A stretch of 64,000 nucleotides of DNA from the NCBI GenBank assembly GCA_913063045.1, contig CAJXYM010000001.1, positions 84,048-148,047 on the forward strand. The letters run 5' to 3'. Below, piece by piece: positions 54,480-63,305 of the stretch. The notes beneath the pieces were generated by a model. That model was not told where the DNA came from. It was given only the letters and a program-made list of their open reading frames with translations, and did not search any database. The number at the start of each line of letters is the position of its first letter. Positions within the stretch are counted from its first letter, which is position 1. The position numbers and the translations under genes are program-made. This DNA comes from an uncultured Flavobacteriales bacterium (lineage in GTDB: Bacteria; Bacteroidota; Bacteroidia; Flavobacteriales; BACL11).

Positions 54480-55031
54480 TTAATTTTCAATTTCAGAAAC
54501 CCCTCCTGAAACAATTAGTTTCATCACATCGCTTGATGAGGAGTCTATTGTTGTGATGTTTTTTTTATCTACTATAAATAGTTGTCCTGAAAATGCATAT
54601 GAGTGAGGTAGGTATACTAAAACACGATCGTTATTGATATTTAATGTTTGTAAATCTTCATTTGTTACAAATCCTATTCTTTCTATAGTAGAGTTCTCAT
54701 AGATTTTAACTAAAACAGCATGATCAAAACCTTTTTTTCCGCCAACAAAAGTATTCATCAAATCTTTAACTGAAGAAAATATTGTTTTTAAAAGTGGCGC
54801 TTTTTTCAGAGCTTTAACAAAAAATGAATTTATAGGAGTTTTAATAAGTATTGAGCCTATCATCCCAATAATCGTAATTGCGACAAATATTACAATTAAG
54901 CCTAATCCTGGAAAGTCAAAAGGGAGTATGCTGTCTACTTTATTAAATGACCATATAACAACATAAAAAGTGACGCTTATTGGAACAATATATAATAGTC
55001 CTTGAAGGAAGTAATTAATTATTTTATTCAT
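54480..55031 (-). CDS. DUF502 membrane protein
   Basis: 183 residues. Two transmembrane helices (about 5-28 and 42-65) are followed by a soluble domain with the DUF502 pattern LKTIFSSVKDLMNTF and a later VYLPHSYAFSGQLFIVDKKNI segment. The function is unknown. A TATCTTTA near-consensus -7 box lies 27 bases upstream on the minus strand (at about 55059-55066), without a clear -33 element. The gene starts beside the decamer-repeat region. Confidence 0.85.
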   Translation of the reverse strand: MNKIINYFLQGLLYIVPISVTFYVVIWSFNKVDSILPFDFPGLGLIVIFVAITIIGMIGSILIKTPINSFFVKALKKAPLLKTIFSSVKDLMNTFVGGKKGFDHAVLVKIYENSTIERIGFVTNEDLQTLNINNDRVLVYLPHSYAFSGQLFIVDKKNITTIDSSSSDVMKLIVSGGVSEIEN

Positions 55032-55110
55032 TTTAATATTTTATTAGACCTTAAAGATAATAATCTTAAAATTTCCCTGACGCATATGTCAAGTAATTAT
55101 ATTAACAATA

Positions 55111-55380
55111 TTTTTTATTTATTTTAATGATTTTTAATAATTTTTATTACATTTTATTGTTTTTTATTGTCTTTTATTGTCTTTTTGTGTATTTATGTGT
55201 ATTTATGTGTATTTATGTGTTTTTAATTTTTTTTGTTTTTAATCGTAGGTTTTTAAATTTCCTTTTATGCTTTTTACCTTTACTTTTTTACTGATTTTTC
55301 ACCACTTTTAATCACTTTTAATCACTTTTAATCACTTTTAATCACTTTTAATCACTTTTTATTGCATTTTATTCAATTAT
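55111..55380. repeat. Decamer tandem-repeat region with helically phased T-tracts
   Basis: The largest intergenic stretch (55032-55590) holds about 270 bases with a strict 10-bp period. Block A, about 55151-55180: three units of the type YTTTTATTGT. Block B, 55191-55220: three exact copies of ATTTATGTGT, after a partial copy. Block C, 55301-55350: a variant ACCACTTTTA followed by four exact ATCACTTTTA, then ATCACTTTTT to 55360 and degenerate units to 55380. T-runs of 4-6 recur once per helical turn on the plus strand, so strong intrinsic curvature is expected. No gene was found in it. Confidence 0.85.
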
Positions 55381-55528
55381 TCTGTATTTGTCAAAAAGTT
55401 TATATTAATAGAAAGATGTGCTTACACAAATAAACATCAGATGCAGATAATAAAATAGATTTTCAAGAGTTTATGGTAATACCAACTCTTACTTCAAATG
55501 TTTGAAGATGGATCAGTTTATAAAAAAA

Positions 55529-55569
55529 TAATTTTGTGTATAAATTAGATGTAATTATAATTAATTTTG
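55529..55569 (+). promoter_or_regulatory. Candidate -7 boxes upstream of the T9SS trio
   Basis: Two TAATTTTG matches occur (55529-55536 and 55562-55569), 54 and 21 bases before the ATG. TTG elements exist upstream of each but at 24-25 bases rather than 19-21. The second box is the more likely one on distance. Confidence 0.35.
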
Positions 55570-55590
55570 ATTTTTAATTAAAAAAGAAAA

Positions 55591-57186
55591 ATGAAAAAAT
55601 TTTTAACTTTAGTATTCGCTACTTTTTTAACAATCACTTTTTATGCTCAAAGCTTTAATGGTTTTGCTCTTTATAATTCACAGGGGTCTAATACTACTTA
55701 TCTAATTGATGAAAATCAAAATATTGCTCACACTTGGTCTATGTCTACAGAATGTAATTATACTGTTCAACTAAAAGATAATGGTAATTTAATAAGAGGT
55801 ACTAAAAATAATGTTCAAACAGGTGGGACAAATAATTATTTAAATGGTGCGGCAGATGCTGGTAGAGTTCAGGAAATTGATCCTAATGGAGTTGTTGTAA
55901 TGGATTTTATTTATTCAACTTCTACAGCACTAAGTCATCATGACTTAACGTTAATAGGCGATAATGTTTTAATTACTGCTTGGGAGGTAAAATCTTCTAC
56001 TGAAGTTAATAATGCAGGCGGAAGTGCTTCATCAGATAAATGGCCTACTCATTTTGTTGAGATTGCAAATGATGGGAATGGTGGTGGTCAAATAGTTTGG
56101 GAATGGCATATTTGGGACCATATGGTACAAGATACAGACACCAATAAACCAAATTATGGAGTGATCTCTGATAATCCTCAACTAATTGATATCAATATGA
56201 TTAATCAGGGCGGAGGTGGAGGAGGACAAAGCGGGGGTGATTGGTTTCATGTAAACGGCGTGGATTACAATGAGGATCTTGATCAAATAGCTTTTTCCTC
56301 AAGATTTGCAAGTGAAATATATATTATAGATCACAGTACTACTTCTGCAGAGGCAGCAACACATACTGGTGGTAACTCAGGAATGGGTGGGGATATTTTG
56401 TATAGATGGGGGAATCCAAGTAATTATAATGTTTCAGGCACTCAGGTAATCCCTAATGCAGTGCATGATGTTCGATGGATTACTGATGACGGTAGACCCA
56501 ATAGTGGGTATTTACAAATTTTTAATAATTCAGGAGTTTCAAATAATCAATCAGCTATTGATGGAATAGAAACTCCCGTAGATCCTAATAACCCTTATCA
56601 ATATTTTAGAAATACTGGTCAAGCTTATGGCCCTTCAACTTATACCACCAGATATGCTTGTCAGTATTCCGCAAGTGGACAATCAGCTTCTGATAGGATG
56701 TCAAATGGTAATATTTTTGTTAACGCCTCTGGCGGTCAAGGTGGTGCTGGTGTAATGTATGAAGTAAATGATTTAGGTAATATTATCTGGGGTCCTTATA
56801 ATTCAGATACGGAAAAAGGTTTTAGATATGAATGTGACCATCCTGGTATCATTGCTTTAGAGCCTTATATGAATTCTACTGCCACATCATCTTGTTTTAA
56901 CGCTTCATATACAACAGAGATTAGTGATGAACATAGTTTAGATATATATCCAAATCCATCAAAGGAATATGTAAATATTAATTTTTTCTCTTCTGGTTTT
57001 TCTGATATTAGAATTGTACTTTATAATTCTTTAGGCGAAAATATCCTTAACATTAAATCTGATAGTTTTTCAGGACAGTTTAATAAGATGCTAGATCTTT
57101 CTAAATTTCCAAGTGGTTTCTATACCGTAAAGGTCATTACAAGTGACGGGGTCTCTATTTCTAAAAAATTATCTCACATAAAATAA
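55591..57186 (+). CDS. Arylsulfotransferase (ASST)-like propeller protein with T9SS domain
   Basis: 531 residues. Signal peptide (to about FYAQ), then a beta-propeller of the arylsulfotransferase type: GFALYNSQGSNTTYLIDENQ, the LSHHDLTLIGDNVLITAWE segment, DWFHVNGVDYNEDLDQIAFSSR, the VHDVRWI segment and a CDHPG site. Histidines in these loops would be the sulfate-transfer residues in true ASSTs; which one acts here cannot be decided by eye. T9SS type A domain near residue 445 (LDIYPNPSKEY). Transfers sulfate between phenols in the known family; substrate unknown. First of three adjacent T9SS cargo genes. Confidence 0.85.
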   Translation: MKKFLTLVFATFLTITFYAQSFNGFALYNSQGSNTTYLIDENQNIAHTWSMSTECNYTVQLKDNGNLIRGTKNNVQTGGTNNYLNGAADAGRVQEIDPNGVVVMDFIYSTSTALSHHDLTLIGDNVLITAWEVKSSTEVNNAGGSASSDKWPTHFVEIANDGNGGGQIVWEWHIWDHMVQDTDTNKPNYGVISDNPQLIDINMINQGGGGGGQSGGDWFHVNGVDYNEDLDQIAFSSRFASEIYIIDHSTTSAEAATHTGGNSGMGGDILYRWGNPSNYNVSGTQVIPNAVHDVRWITDDGRPNSGYLQIFNNSGVSNNQSAIDGIETPVDPNNPYQYFRNTGQAYGPSTYTTRYACQYSASGQSASDRMSNGNIFVNASGGQGGAGVMYEVNDLGNIIWGPYNSDTEKGFRYECDHPGIIALEPYMNSTATSSCFNASYTTEISDEHSLDIYPNPSKEYVNINFFSSGFSDIRIVLYNSLGENILNIKSDSFSGQFNKMLDLSKFPSGFYTVKVITSDGVSISKKLSHIK

Positions 57187-59439
57187 ATGTTCTTCAAAAG
57201 GTTTTTTATTTTAATTCTTTTTCTGCAATTTCATCAAAATATTTCTGCTCAAGATGATTTTTACAATGTAGATTCTATCTCAGAAATTAGAATGTATTTT
57301 TATCAACAGAACTGGGATCATTTGCTTGACAGTATGTATGTAGCAGGACAAAATGATAGAATCCTTGCTAATATTAATATTAACGGAGATAGTTATGATA
57401 GTGTCGGGGTAAGATATAAAGGTTTTAGTTCAGTAAGCATCAATAATATTAAGAATCCATTTAATATTAAACTTGATTATGTAGATAATGATCAAGATCA
57501 TAAAGGAATAAATAAAATAAAGTTATCTAACGTTATACAGGACCCATCATTTATAAGAGAAGTTTTGAGCTACGAGATTGCTAGAAACTATATGCCTGCC
57601 TCTCAAGCAAATTATACTAATTTATTTATTAATGATACTCTCTGGGGTCTATATGTAAATGTTGAGGCAGTAAATGATAAATTCACTGTTGATCATTTTG
57701 GTTCTATGGATAATCCCTTTTTTAAGTGTAATCCTGAGAATCTAAATATTCAGATTGGGGGTGAAAACTCAAATCTTAGTAATTCTCATGGAACAGATAG
57801 CTCTGATTATTATAGTTATTATGATATTGAGTCTAATTATGGATGGTCTAATTTGTATCAATTAATAGATACCTTAAATAATTATTCAGACAGCGTTTAT
57901 AAATTATTAAATATTGATAGAGTGCTCTGGATGCATGCTTTTAATTATGCTTTGATTAATTATGATTCATATATTGGTTATAGCCAAAATTATTATTTAT
58001 TTAAACAACGTTCCAATGAATTTAGTCCTATTCTTTGGGATTTAAACATGTCTTTTGGAGGATTTCGTTTAACTGATGCTTCACAATTATATTTTAATGG
58101 TTTTAATATTGTCCAAGCACAATTAATGGATCCTCTTATTCATTACTTCACACCATTTATTTCAAATAGACCTTTAATAACTAAGTTATTTCAGTCTGCA
58201 AGAAACAGAAAAATGTATTTAGCTCATTTAAGGACTATTATAAACGAGAATTTTTTGAATCAAAATTATTTTGCAAGAGCTCAATACATTCAAAACCTAA
58301 TTGATACCCATGTTCAAGCGGATACTAATAAGTTTTATACATATAATAACTTCACAACAAACCTTACTAATTCTGTTTCTTTAGTTGCATCAATTTGCCC
58401 TGGGATTTCAGAATTAATGGATGCCAGAACAAATTATTTAATTAATTATAGTGGTTACAGTGGAGCACCATCAATAGATAGTGTAGCCCCACAGAACTTA
58501 GTTTTTGGTAATGATTTATACATTAACACTTATGTTTCATCCTCTAATGATGTTGAGCTTTATTATAGAAGTGGCGAGAATATGAGGTTTAATAAAGTTC
58601 CAATGTTTGATGATGGTAATCATAATGATGGTCAAGCAAACGACGGTAATTTTGGGTGTGTTATTACTAATTGTAGTAACTCATTAGATTATTATATATA
58701 TGCCGAAAATGATTCTGCTGGTGTTTTTTCCCCTCAAAGAGCAGCTTATGAGTTTTATTCATTATCAGCTTCTATTCCTCAGGGAAGTTTAGTTATTAAT
58801 GAGGTTATGTCAAATAATAAATCAGTAATAGCTGATAATAGCGGAAAATATGATGATTGGATTGAGCTTTATAATAATTCATCAACTCCAATATCAACTA
58901 AAGGATTATTTTTTTCTGATAATCTACAGAATCTTTCAAAGTGGGGGCTTCCTAATGCTGTAATTCTAGCAGGAGATTATTTTATAATTTGGGCTGATGA
59001 AGATGGGCATCAGGGAGATAATCATGCTAATTTTCAACTTTCCAACTTAGGTGAGCAATTAATTATTTCTAATAATGATTTATCTGTTATTGATGCAGAA
59101 TTTATCTACCCACAGCAAGATGATGTTGCCTACGGTAGATCTCCTAATGGTATTGGCATGTTTGCAATGTTAACACCTACATTTAATGCTAACAATACTC
59201 CTTCTAGTACTAATAATATTCTGCAATTAAAATTAATTACTGCTTTCCCTAACCCTTTTTTAGAGCAATTAAATGTTAAAACATCTCAATCTTTTTCTAT
59301 TTTTAATGTACTAAGTGAGGTTATGTACAATAGCAATAAGTCGGAGGTTAGTATCAATACTATTGATTGGAATCCTGGCGTTTACTTTTTGAAAAATAAA
59401 TCAGACAATCAGTCTTTAAAACTTATTAAAATTAATTAA
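57187..59439 (+). CDS. CotH kinase-like secreted protein with lamin-tail and T9SS domains
   Basis: 750 residues, starting directly after the preceding stop. Signal peptide (to about ISAQ), then a CotH kinase domain (about 30-430): VRYKGFSS, NPFNIKLDY, KIKLSNVIQDPSFIREVLSYE, LWGLYVNVEAVND, and the metal/catalytic SPILWDLNMSFGG. A lamin-tail domain (about 533-660: LVINEVMSNN, WIELYNNSSTP) and a T9SS domain (TAFPNPFLEQ) follow. CotH proteins are atypical kinases that phosphorylate spore-coat proteins in Bacillus. Here the substrate is presumably a secreted or surface protein or polymer. Confidence 0.88.
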   Translation: MFFKRFFILILFLQFHQNISAQDDFYNVDSISEIRMYFYQQNWDHLLDSMYVAGQNDRILANININGDSYDSVGVRYKGFSSVSINNIKNPFNIKLDYVDNDQDHKGINKIKLSNVIQDPSFIREVLSYEIARNYMPASQANYTNLFINDTLWGLYVNVEAVNDKFTVDHFGSMDNPFFKCNPENLNIQIGGENSNLSNSHGTDSSDYYSYYDIESNYGWSNLYQLIDTLNNYSDSVYKLLNIDRVLWMHAFNYALINYDSYIGYSQNYYLFKQRSNEFSPILWDLNMSFGGFRLTDASQLYFNGFNIVQAQLMDPLIHYFTPFISNRPLITKLFQSARNRKMYLAHLRTIINENFLNQNYFARAQYIQNLIDTHVQADTNKFYTYNNFTTNLTNSVSLVASICPGISELMDARTNYLINYSGYSGAPSIDSVAPQNLVFGNDLYINTYVSSSNDVELYYRSGENMRFNKVPMFDDGNHNDGQANDGNFGCVITNCSNSLDYYIYAENDSAGVFSPQRAAYEFYSLSASIPQGSLVINEVMSNNKSVIADNSGKYDDWIELYNNSSTPISTKGLFFSDNLQNLSKWGLPNAVILAGDYFIIWADEDGHQGDNHANFQLSNLGEQLIISNNDLSVIDAEFIYPQQDDVAYGRSPNGIGMFAMLTPTFNANNTPSSTNNILQLKLITAFPNPFLEQLNVKTSQSFSIFNVLSEVMYNSNKSEVSINTIDWNPGVYFLKNKSDNQSLKLIKIN

Positions 59440-59441
59440 TT

Positions 59442-60671
59442 ATGAAAAAATTTATTTTTTTATCGTTTGCTTTTATTTACATACTAAAATGCAATTCTCA
59501 AACAATTACTAATTACTCTACTTTTGATGGGTTAATTAATGATTATGTTGAATGTGTTGCTGTAGATAATAATGATAATATATGGTTTGGAACTGCAGCT
59601 GGAATTTCTATGTTTGATGGAAATAACTGGACTTCATATTCTCAGTCTTCAGACCCTCAAATGCTTTCTAATGATATTAAAGCAATAACTGTTGCCTCAA
59701 ATGGAGATGTATGGGTTGGTACAGATTATGGAGCAAATAAATTAGTTCTAGGATCTACTGGTGGAACTTGGACTTCACACACAATACTTACTGGCCTTGC
59801 TAATAATAAGATTACAAGTATTGATGAAGCTCCTAATGGGAATCTATGGTTTTCTCATTCATCATTTCAAGCAGGAGTTTCTATGTTTGATGGAAATAAT
59901 TGGATTTCATATAATTCTCCAGACTTACCCCCTAGTGGAGTTTGTGAAACATCATTTGACGCTAATGGAGACAAATGGTTTGCCTCGCCATTAGATGGTT
60001 TAGTTCATTTTGATGGCGCTAATTTCACTCAATATACTGTTGCTGACGGATTGGTAAGTAATTATAGTACATCAATTTGTATTGATGATTATGGACATAA
60101 GTGGCTTGGCTCAGGAAGTGGCATGTCACAGCTTAGCAATTCTGTTACTCTTCACACTCAAATGTATCTACTTCCACCACCAGACACTTTGAATCCTGTA
60201 GTAGATATTGTTAAAGATTCTTATAATAGAGTTTGGACTACGATCTATGTTGGTTATTTAGCTGTAGGAGGTGTTGCATATTGGAATGGTCAGCAATGGA
60301 ATGATTTTGATCAATCTGATGGAATAGCCGGGCAAAATGTAAGAGGGCTTGCAATTGATTCATATAACAATGTCTGGATTGCTACAAGTACGGGAGTCTC
60401 TAAGATTTCAGCTATTCCCAACTCAATAGAAAATATTATAGATTTAGATTCTAAAATCATATACAACACATATGAAAAAAAAATCACTCTAGAAATAAAT
60501 AATAAATCTTTACGATCCTTTAATATTTATAATAATTTAGGAGCTAAAGTTTTCTCATCATATGATTTATCTAAAACTAATTTTAATATCTCAAATCTTA
60601 AAAAAGGGGTGTATTATGTATCAATAGGCATTGGTGATTCATTTGTAAATAAAAGTATTGTAATTCATTAA
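59442..60671 (+). CDS. Seven-bladed two-component-regulator-type propeller with T9SS domain
   Basis: 409 residues, two bases after the CotH gene. Signal peptide (to about KCNSQ), then seven W-centred propeller repeats (NIWFGT, DVWVGT, NLWFSH, DKWFAS, HKWLGS, RVWTTI, NVWIAT) at about 28-325, several with MFDGNNW. The repeats resemble the sensor propellers of Bacteroidota hybrid two-component systems, but no kinase follows; a T9SS-type tail (IENIIDLDSK to VNKSIVIH) does. It is therefore a secreted propeller, likely a binding or scaffold protein. Two repeats share the phrase SMFDGNNW, suggesting recent duplication. Confidence 0.85.
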   Translation: MKKFIFLSFAFIYILKCNSQTITNYSTFDGLINDYVECVAVDNNDNIWFGTAAGISMFDGNNWTSYSQSSDPQMLSNDIKAITVASNGDVWVGTDYGANKLVLGSTGGTWTSHTILTGLANNKITSIDEAPNGNLWFSHSSFQAGVSMFDGNNWISYNSPDLPPSGVCETSFDANGDKWFASPLDGLVHFDGANFTQYTVADGLVSNYSTSICIDDYGHKWLGSGSGMSQLSNSVTLHTQMYLLPPPDTLNPVVDIVKDSYNRVWTTIYVGYLAVGGVAYWNGQQWNDFDQSDGIAGQNVRGLAIDSYNNVWIATSTGVSKISAIPNSIENIIDLDSKIIYNTYEKKITLEINNKSLRSFNIYNNLGAKVFSSYDLSKTNFNISNLKKGVYYVSIGIGDSFVNKSIVIH

Positions 60672-60721
60672 GCTTGTTGATAAGTATTATTTCATGCTCT
60701 TTTCTTAAACGCCTTCCTTTG

Positions 60722-60729
60722 TAATTTTG
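60722..60729 (+). promoter_or_regulatory. -7 box (TAATTTTG) of the OmpA-family gene
   Basis: A TAnnTTTG match 21 bases upstream of the ATG at 60751. No clear TTG at the standard spacing. Confidence 0.4.
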
Positions 60730-60750
60730 AATCAATTAAAATCATTTATT

Positions 60751-61746
60751 ATGAAAAATAAATTAGCAATATTTTTGTGTCTTATTTTAATAAGTTCTTG
60801 CATAACACCCAAGGTTTACAATGAGCTTTTTGATAAGCATGAAAAAGCTAAGAAAGATATTTTTAGTAACGAACAAGTTATATTAAATCTTAGAGAAAAT
60901 CTTCAAGTTAATATCAAGAACATTTCTGAATTAGAAGGAACTATTGAGTCTTTGAGAGCTGATTCTTCTCTTATACATCAGGAACTTCTTACCTGTCAAA
61001 ATAAGTATAGTGAATTAAGCACCACATATGATATCTTAGAATCTAAAAGCACTAGAAATATGGCGGAAAAAGCACAAGAAACAAAAGGCCTTCTAGAAAA
61101 ATTAGAGCTAGCACAAAATGAGCTTTTTGCCAAAGAAGATCAATTAAATAAATCAAAAGAATCATTAAGACTTCAGGAGGAGGCTTTGATACAATCACAA
61201 GAGGAATTAACTTTTAGATCCACAAGAGTTGCTGAGCTTGAAGCAATTATTAACAGAAAAGATTCTATGGTAACAGCGTTAAAGCAAAAAATTTCTAAAG
61301 CCTTAATTGGTTTAGAGGGAGATGGCCTAACAATAGAGCAAAGAAATGGTAAAGTTTATATATCACTCGAAGAAGATCTTTTATTTGCATCAGGAAAATA
61401 TGAGGTTAACCAGACAGGTGTTGCTGCATTAGATAGACTTTCTTCAGCCTTAGCATCACAAGATGATTTAGAAATATTAGTAGAAGGGCATACTGATAGT
61501 ATTCCCCTAAGTGGCAGAGGTTTAATAAAAGATAATTGGGACTTGAGTGTGATGAGAGCAACATCTGTTGTTAAAAGAATGACCAATAACCCAAATATTG
61601 ATCCTAAACAACTTATTGCCGCTGGAAGAAGTGAATTTATTCCAATTCTTACAAATACAACTGCAGAAGGTAGAAGTAAAAATAGAAGAATTGAAATGAT
61701 CTTGTCTCCAAATTTAGATGATTTGTTTAAGCTCTTAGAAGAATAA
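60751..61746 (+). CDS. OmpA-family peptidoglycan-binding lipoprotein with coiled coil
   Basis: 331 residues from the chosen ATG. The frame is open from a TTG at 60727, but a -7 box overlaps that region, and MKNKLAIFLCLILISSC gives a clean lipobox (Cys17). After it comes a long coiled coil (about 25-190), then an OmpA/MotB C-terminal domain (about 200-325) with LLFASGKYEVNQTG, VEGHTDSIPL and RSKNRRIEMIL, the peptidoglycan-binding pattern. It probably tethers the outer membrane to the cell wall. The epimerase gene starts five bases after its stop. Confidence 0.9.
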   Translation: MKNKLAIFLCLILISSCITPKVYNELFDKHEKAKKDIFSNEQVILNLRENLQVNIKNISELEGTIESLRADSSLIHQELLTCQNKYSELSTTYDILESKSTRNMAEKAQETKGLLEKLELAQNELFAKEDQLNKSKESLRLQEEALIQSQEELTFRSTRVAELEAIINRKDSMVTALKQKISKALIGLEGDGLTIEQRNGKVYISLEEDLLFASGKYEVNQTGVAALDRLSSALASQDDLEILVEGHTDSIPLSGRGLIKDNWDLSVMRATSVVKRMTNNPNIDPKQLIAAGRSEFIPILTNTTAEGRSKNRRIEMILSPNLDDLFKLLEE

Positions 61747-61751
61747 GTATT

Positions 61752-62645
61752 GTGGTAGCCGAAAAAGTTTTAATTACAGGCTTTAATGGAGCCTTAGCTA
61801 AAAGAGTGACTCTCTTTTTAGAAAATAAATATGACTTAATATACTTGACCTCAAATAAAAAGTCAGCGAATAATAAAGATATATTTTATTGGAATATTAA
61901 AGAAAATTATATTGATGATAAAGCTCTTATTAATTGTGATCATATAATTCACTTATGTGGCTTTAATATTATGAATAAATGGTCTGATAAGAATAAAAAA
62001 TTAATGTATTCGAGTAGAGTAGATACCGCTAATTTTCTTTATCATAAGTGTAAAGATTTGCAAGTAAATATTAAGACTTTTATTGGCGCTTCTGCAATGG
62101 GTTATTATGGTTTAAATAAAATTGCTGATGTTGATGAAAATTCACCTGCAGGTAACGATTGGCTAGCAAAATTATCTATTGATTGGGAGGAGGCTGCAAA
62201 TAATTTTAAAAATATTGGTTCTAGAACTATTAATTTAAGAATTTCATTGTTGATGGATCCAAAATCAGGATTCCTAAGAGTTACCTTATTTCCACTTCGT
62301 CTTGGCTTTACTTCTGTTTTTTTACCAAGTAATTTGTCCTATTCGTGGATTCATATTGATGATGTTGCTCGTTTTGTTTTATTTGCTTTACATAAAAAAA
62401 ATGTAGAGGGTCCGTATAATATGTCTACTCCATTAAAACAAAGTCAATATGAGCTAATTAAGGAAATACGTAAATATATTTTCTCCTATGCTTTAATTTT
62501 TCCGATACCAATTTTTATAATGAAGCTTGTTTTAGGAGGAAGAAGTCAACTTTTGAGTGGAGGGCTTCATTTGAAGCCAACTAAATTAGTAGAATCTGGT
62601 TTTAAATACTATTTTCCAACAATTTCAAGTTTCTTAAAGAAGTAA
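61752..62645 (+). CDS. TIGR01777-family SDR epimerase
   Basis: 297 residues, starting with GTG after a five-base gap. N-terminal LITGFNGALAKRVTLFL is the Rossmann motif (GxxGxxA variant). ASAMGYYGL (with the active-site-type Tyr), the NLRISLLMDPKSGFL motif, WIHIDDVARF and a C-terminal GGRSQLLSGGLHLKPTKL segment are the TIGR01777 signature. The reaction is unknown for this family. An upstream ATG in frame is absent, so GTG is the likely start. Confidence 0.88.
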   Translation: MVAEKVLITGFNGALAKRVTLFLENKYDLIYLTSNKKSANNKDIFYWNIKENYIDDKALINCDHIIHLCGFNIMNKWSDKNKKLMYSSRVDTANFLYHKCKDLQVNIKTFIGASAMGYYGLNKIADVDENSPAGNDWLAKLSIDWEEAANNFKNIGSRTINLRISLLMDPKSGFLRVTLFPLRLGFTSVFLPSNLSYSWIHIDDVARFVLFALHKKNVEGPYNMSTPLKQSQYELIKEIRKYIFSYALIFPIPIFIMKLVLGGRSQLLSGGLHLKPTKLVESGFKYYFPTISSFLKK

Positions 62646-62651
62646 ATTTGT

Positions 62652-63041
62652 ATGAATTTAATTAAGGAAGGATCAAAATTATATAGTATTTTTTTTAACA
62701 AATGTCCTAGATGCAATCAGGCAAATTTCTGGGCTTCAAACAATCCATTTAAAAACATTTTTTTGAAAAATTCAGAGGATTTAAATTCATGTTCTAATTG
62801 TTCTTTGAAATATGAACTAGAAATTGGGTTTTGGTATGGAGCAATGTATATAAGCTATGCTCTTGGTGTTGCGGTAATGTTATTTTTTTGGGGAAGTCTA
62901 GTTTTTTTCTTGCCTTTGCTTAACATTAACTTACAGGTGATTATTATTGTATTTGGAATCATATTACTTGCACCAGTTAATTATCATCTCTCGCGTTTAA
63001 TATGGATAAATTTTTTTGTAGATTATAAAAAAGAAAATTAA
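62652..63041 (+). CDS. DUF983 membrane protein
   Basis: 129 residues. Two Cys-x2-Cys pairs (CPRCNQANFW at about 15 and CSNCSLKYELE near 45) form a zinc-ribbon-like N-terminus, followed by two transmembrane helices (about 62-85 and 92-112). This is the DUF983 layout. Function unknown. Begins six bases after the epimerase stop, probably co-transcribed. Convergent to the small membrane ORF. Confidence 0.85.
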   Translation: MNLIKEGSKLYSIFFNKCPRCNQANFWASNNPFKNIFLKNSEDLNSCSNCSLKYELEIGFWYGAMYISYALGVAVMLFFWGSLVFFLPLLNINLQVIIIVFGIILLAPVNYHLSRLIWINFFVDYKKEN

Positions 63042-63051
63042 AATATCATTT

Positions 63052-63231
63052 TTAAACCTTTCTAGTTCTAAAAATATAAAAGGCTAGAATTAAAATAAGT
63101 TGAAGTGTTATGAGGCTAGTAAGATCTTCAGGATTTACTTCATTTCTGATCCATAGCCTAATAATATTAAAGCATACAATTAGAAAGGCAATAATTAAAA
63201 TAGACTGAGCTTTATTGATTTTTTTAAGCAT
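63052..63231 (-). CDS. Small 59-residue two-helix membrane protein, hypothetical
   Basis: A minus-strand frame runs from ATG at 63231 to TAA at 63052-63054. It encodes MLKKINKAQSILII... with two hydrophobic helices (about 11-26 and 42-54) joined by a charged loop containing NEVNPEDL, and ends FRTRKV. Charges flank the helices as expected of a membrane protein. It starts 74 bases downstream of the M1 aminopeptidase stop and may be in the same transcript. No family recognised; it is a prediction from layout and composition only. Confidence 0.55.
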   Translation of the reverse strand: MLKKINKAQSILIIAFLIVCFNIIRLWIRNEVNPEDLTSLITLQLILILAFYIFRTRKV

Positions 63232-63305
63232 TATATAAATTTATTATTTAATGTAAATATAAAAAAATGATCGATTATAATAATTGACCATTAAATTTTA
63301 AAATT

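Noticed and set aside
55078..55091. TGACGCATATGTCA, an inverted TGAC/GTCA pair resembling a CRP/FNR-family site
   Set aside because: Only a 4-bp half-site with a 6-base core; such pairs are frequent by chance and no regulator is near. It deserves only a check in relatives.
55301..55360. Tandem array considered as a CRISPR array
   Set aside because: Units are 10 bp with no spacers, and no cas genes are near.
55111..55380. AT-rich region considered as a replication origin
   Set aside because: No DnaA boxes, dnaA, dnaN or other origin genes were seen; the periodicity is tandem-repeat, not origin-like.
60727..60750. TTG-started extension of the OmpA-family gene
   Set aside because: The -7 box ends within it, and the ATG at 60751 gives a proper lipobox.
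62643..62650. TAAATTTG promoter-like box before the DUF983 gene
   Set aside because: It ends one base from the ATG, leaving no room for a transcription start, in a six-base intergenic gap inside an operon. It is a chance match in AT-rich DNA.
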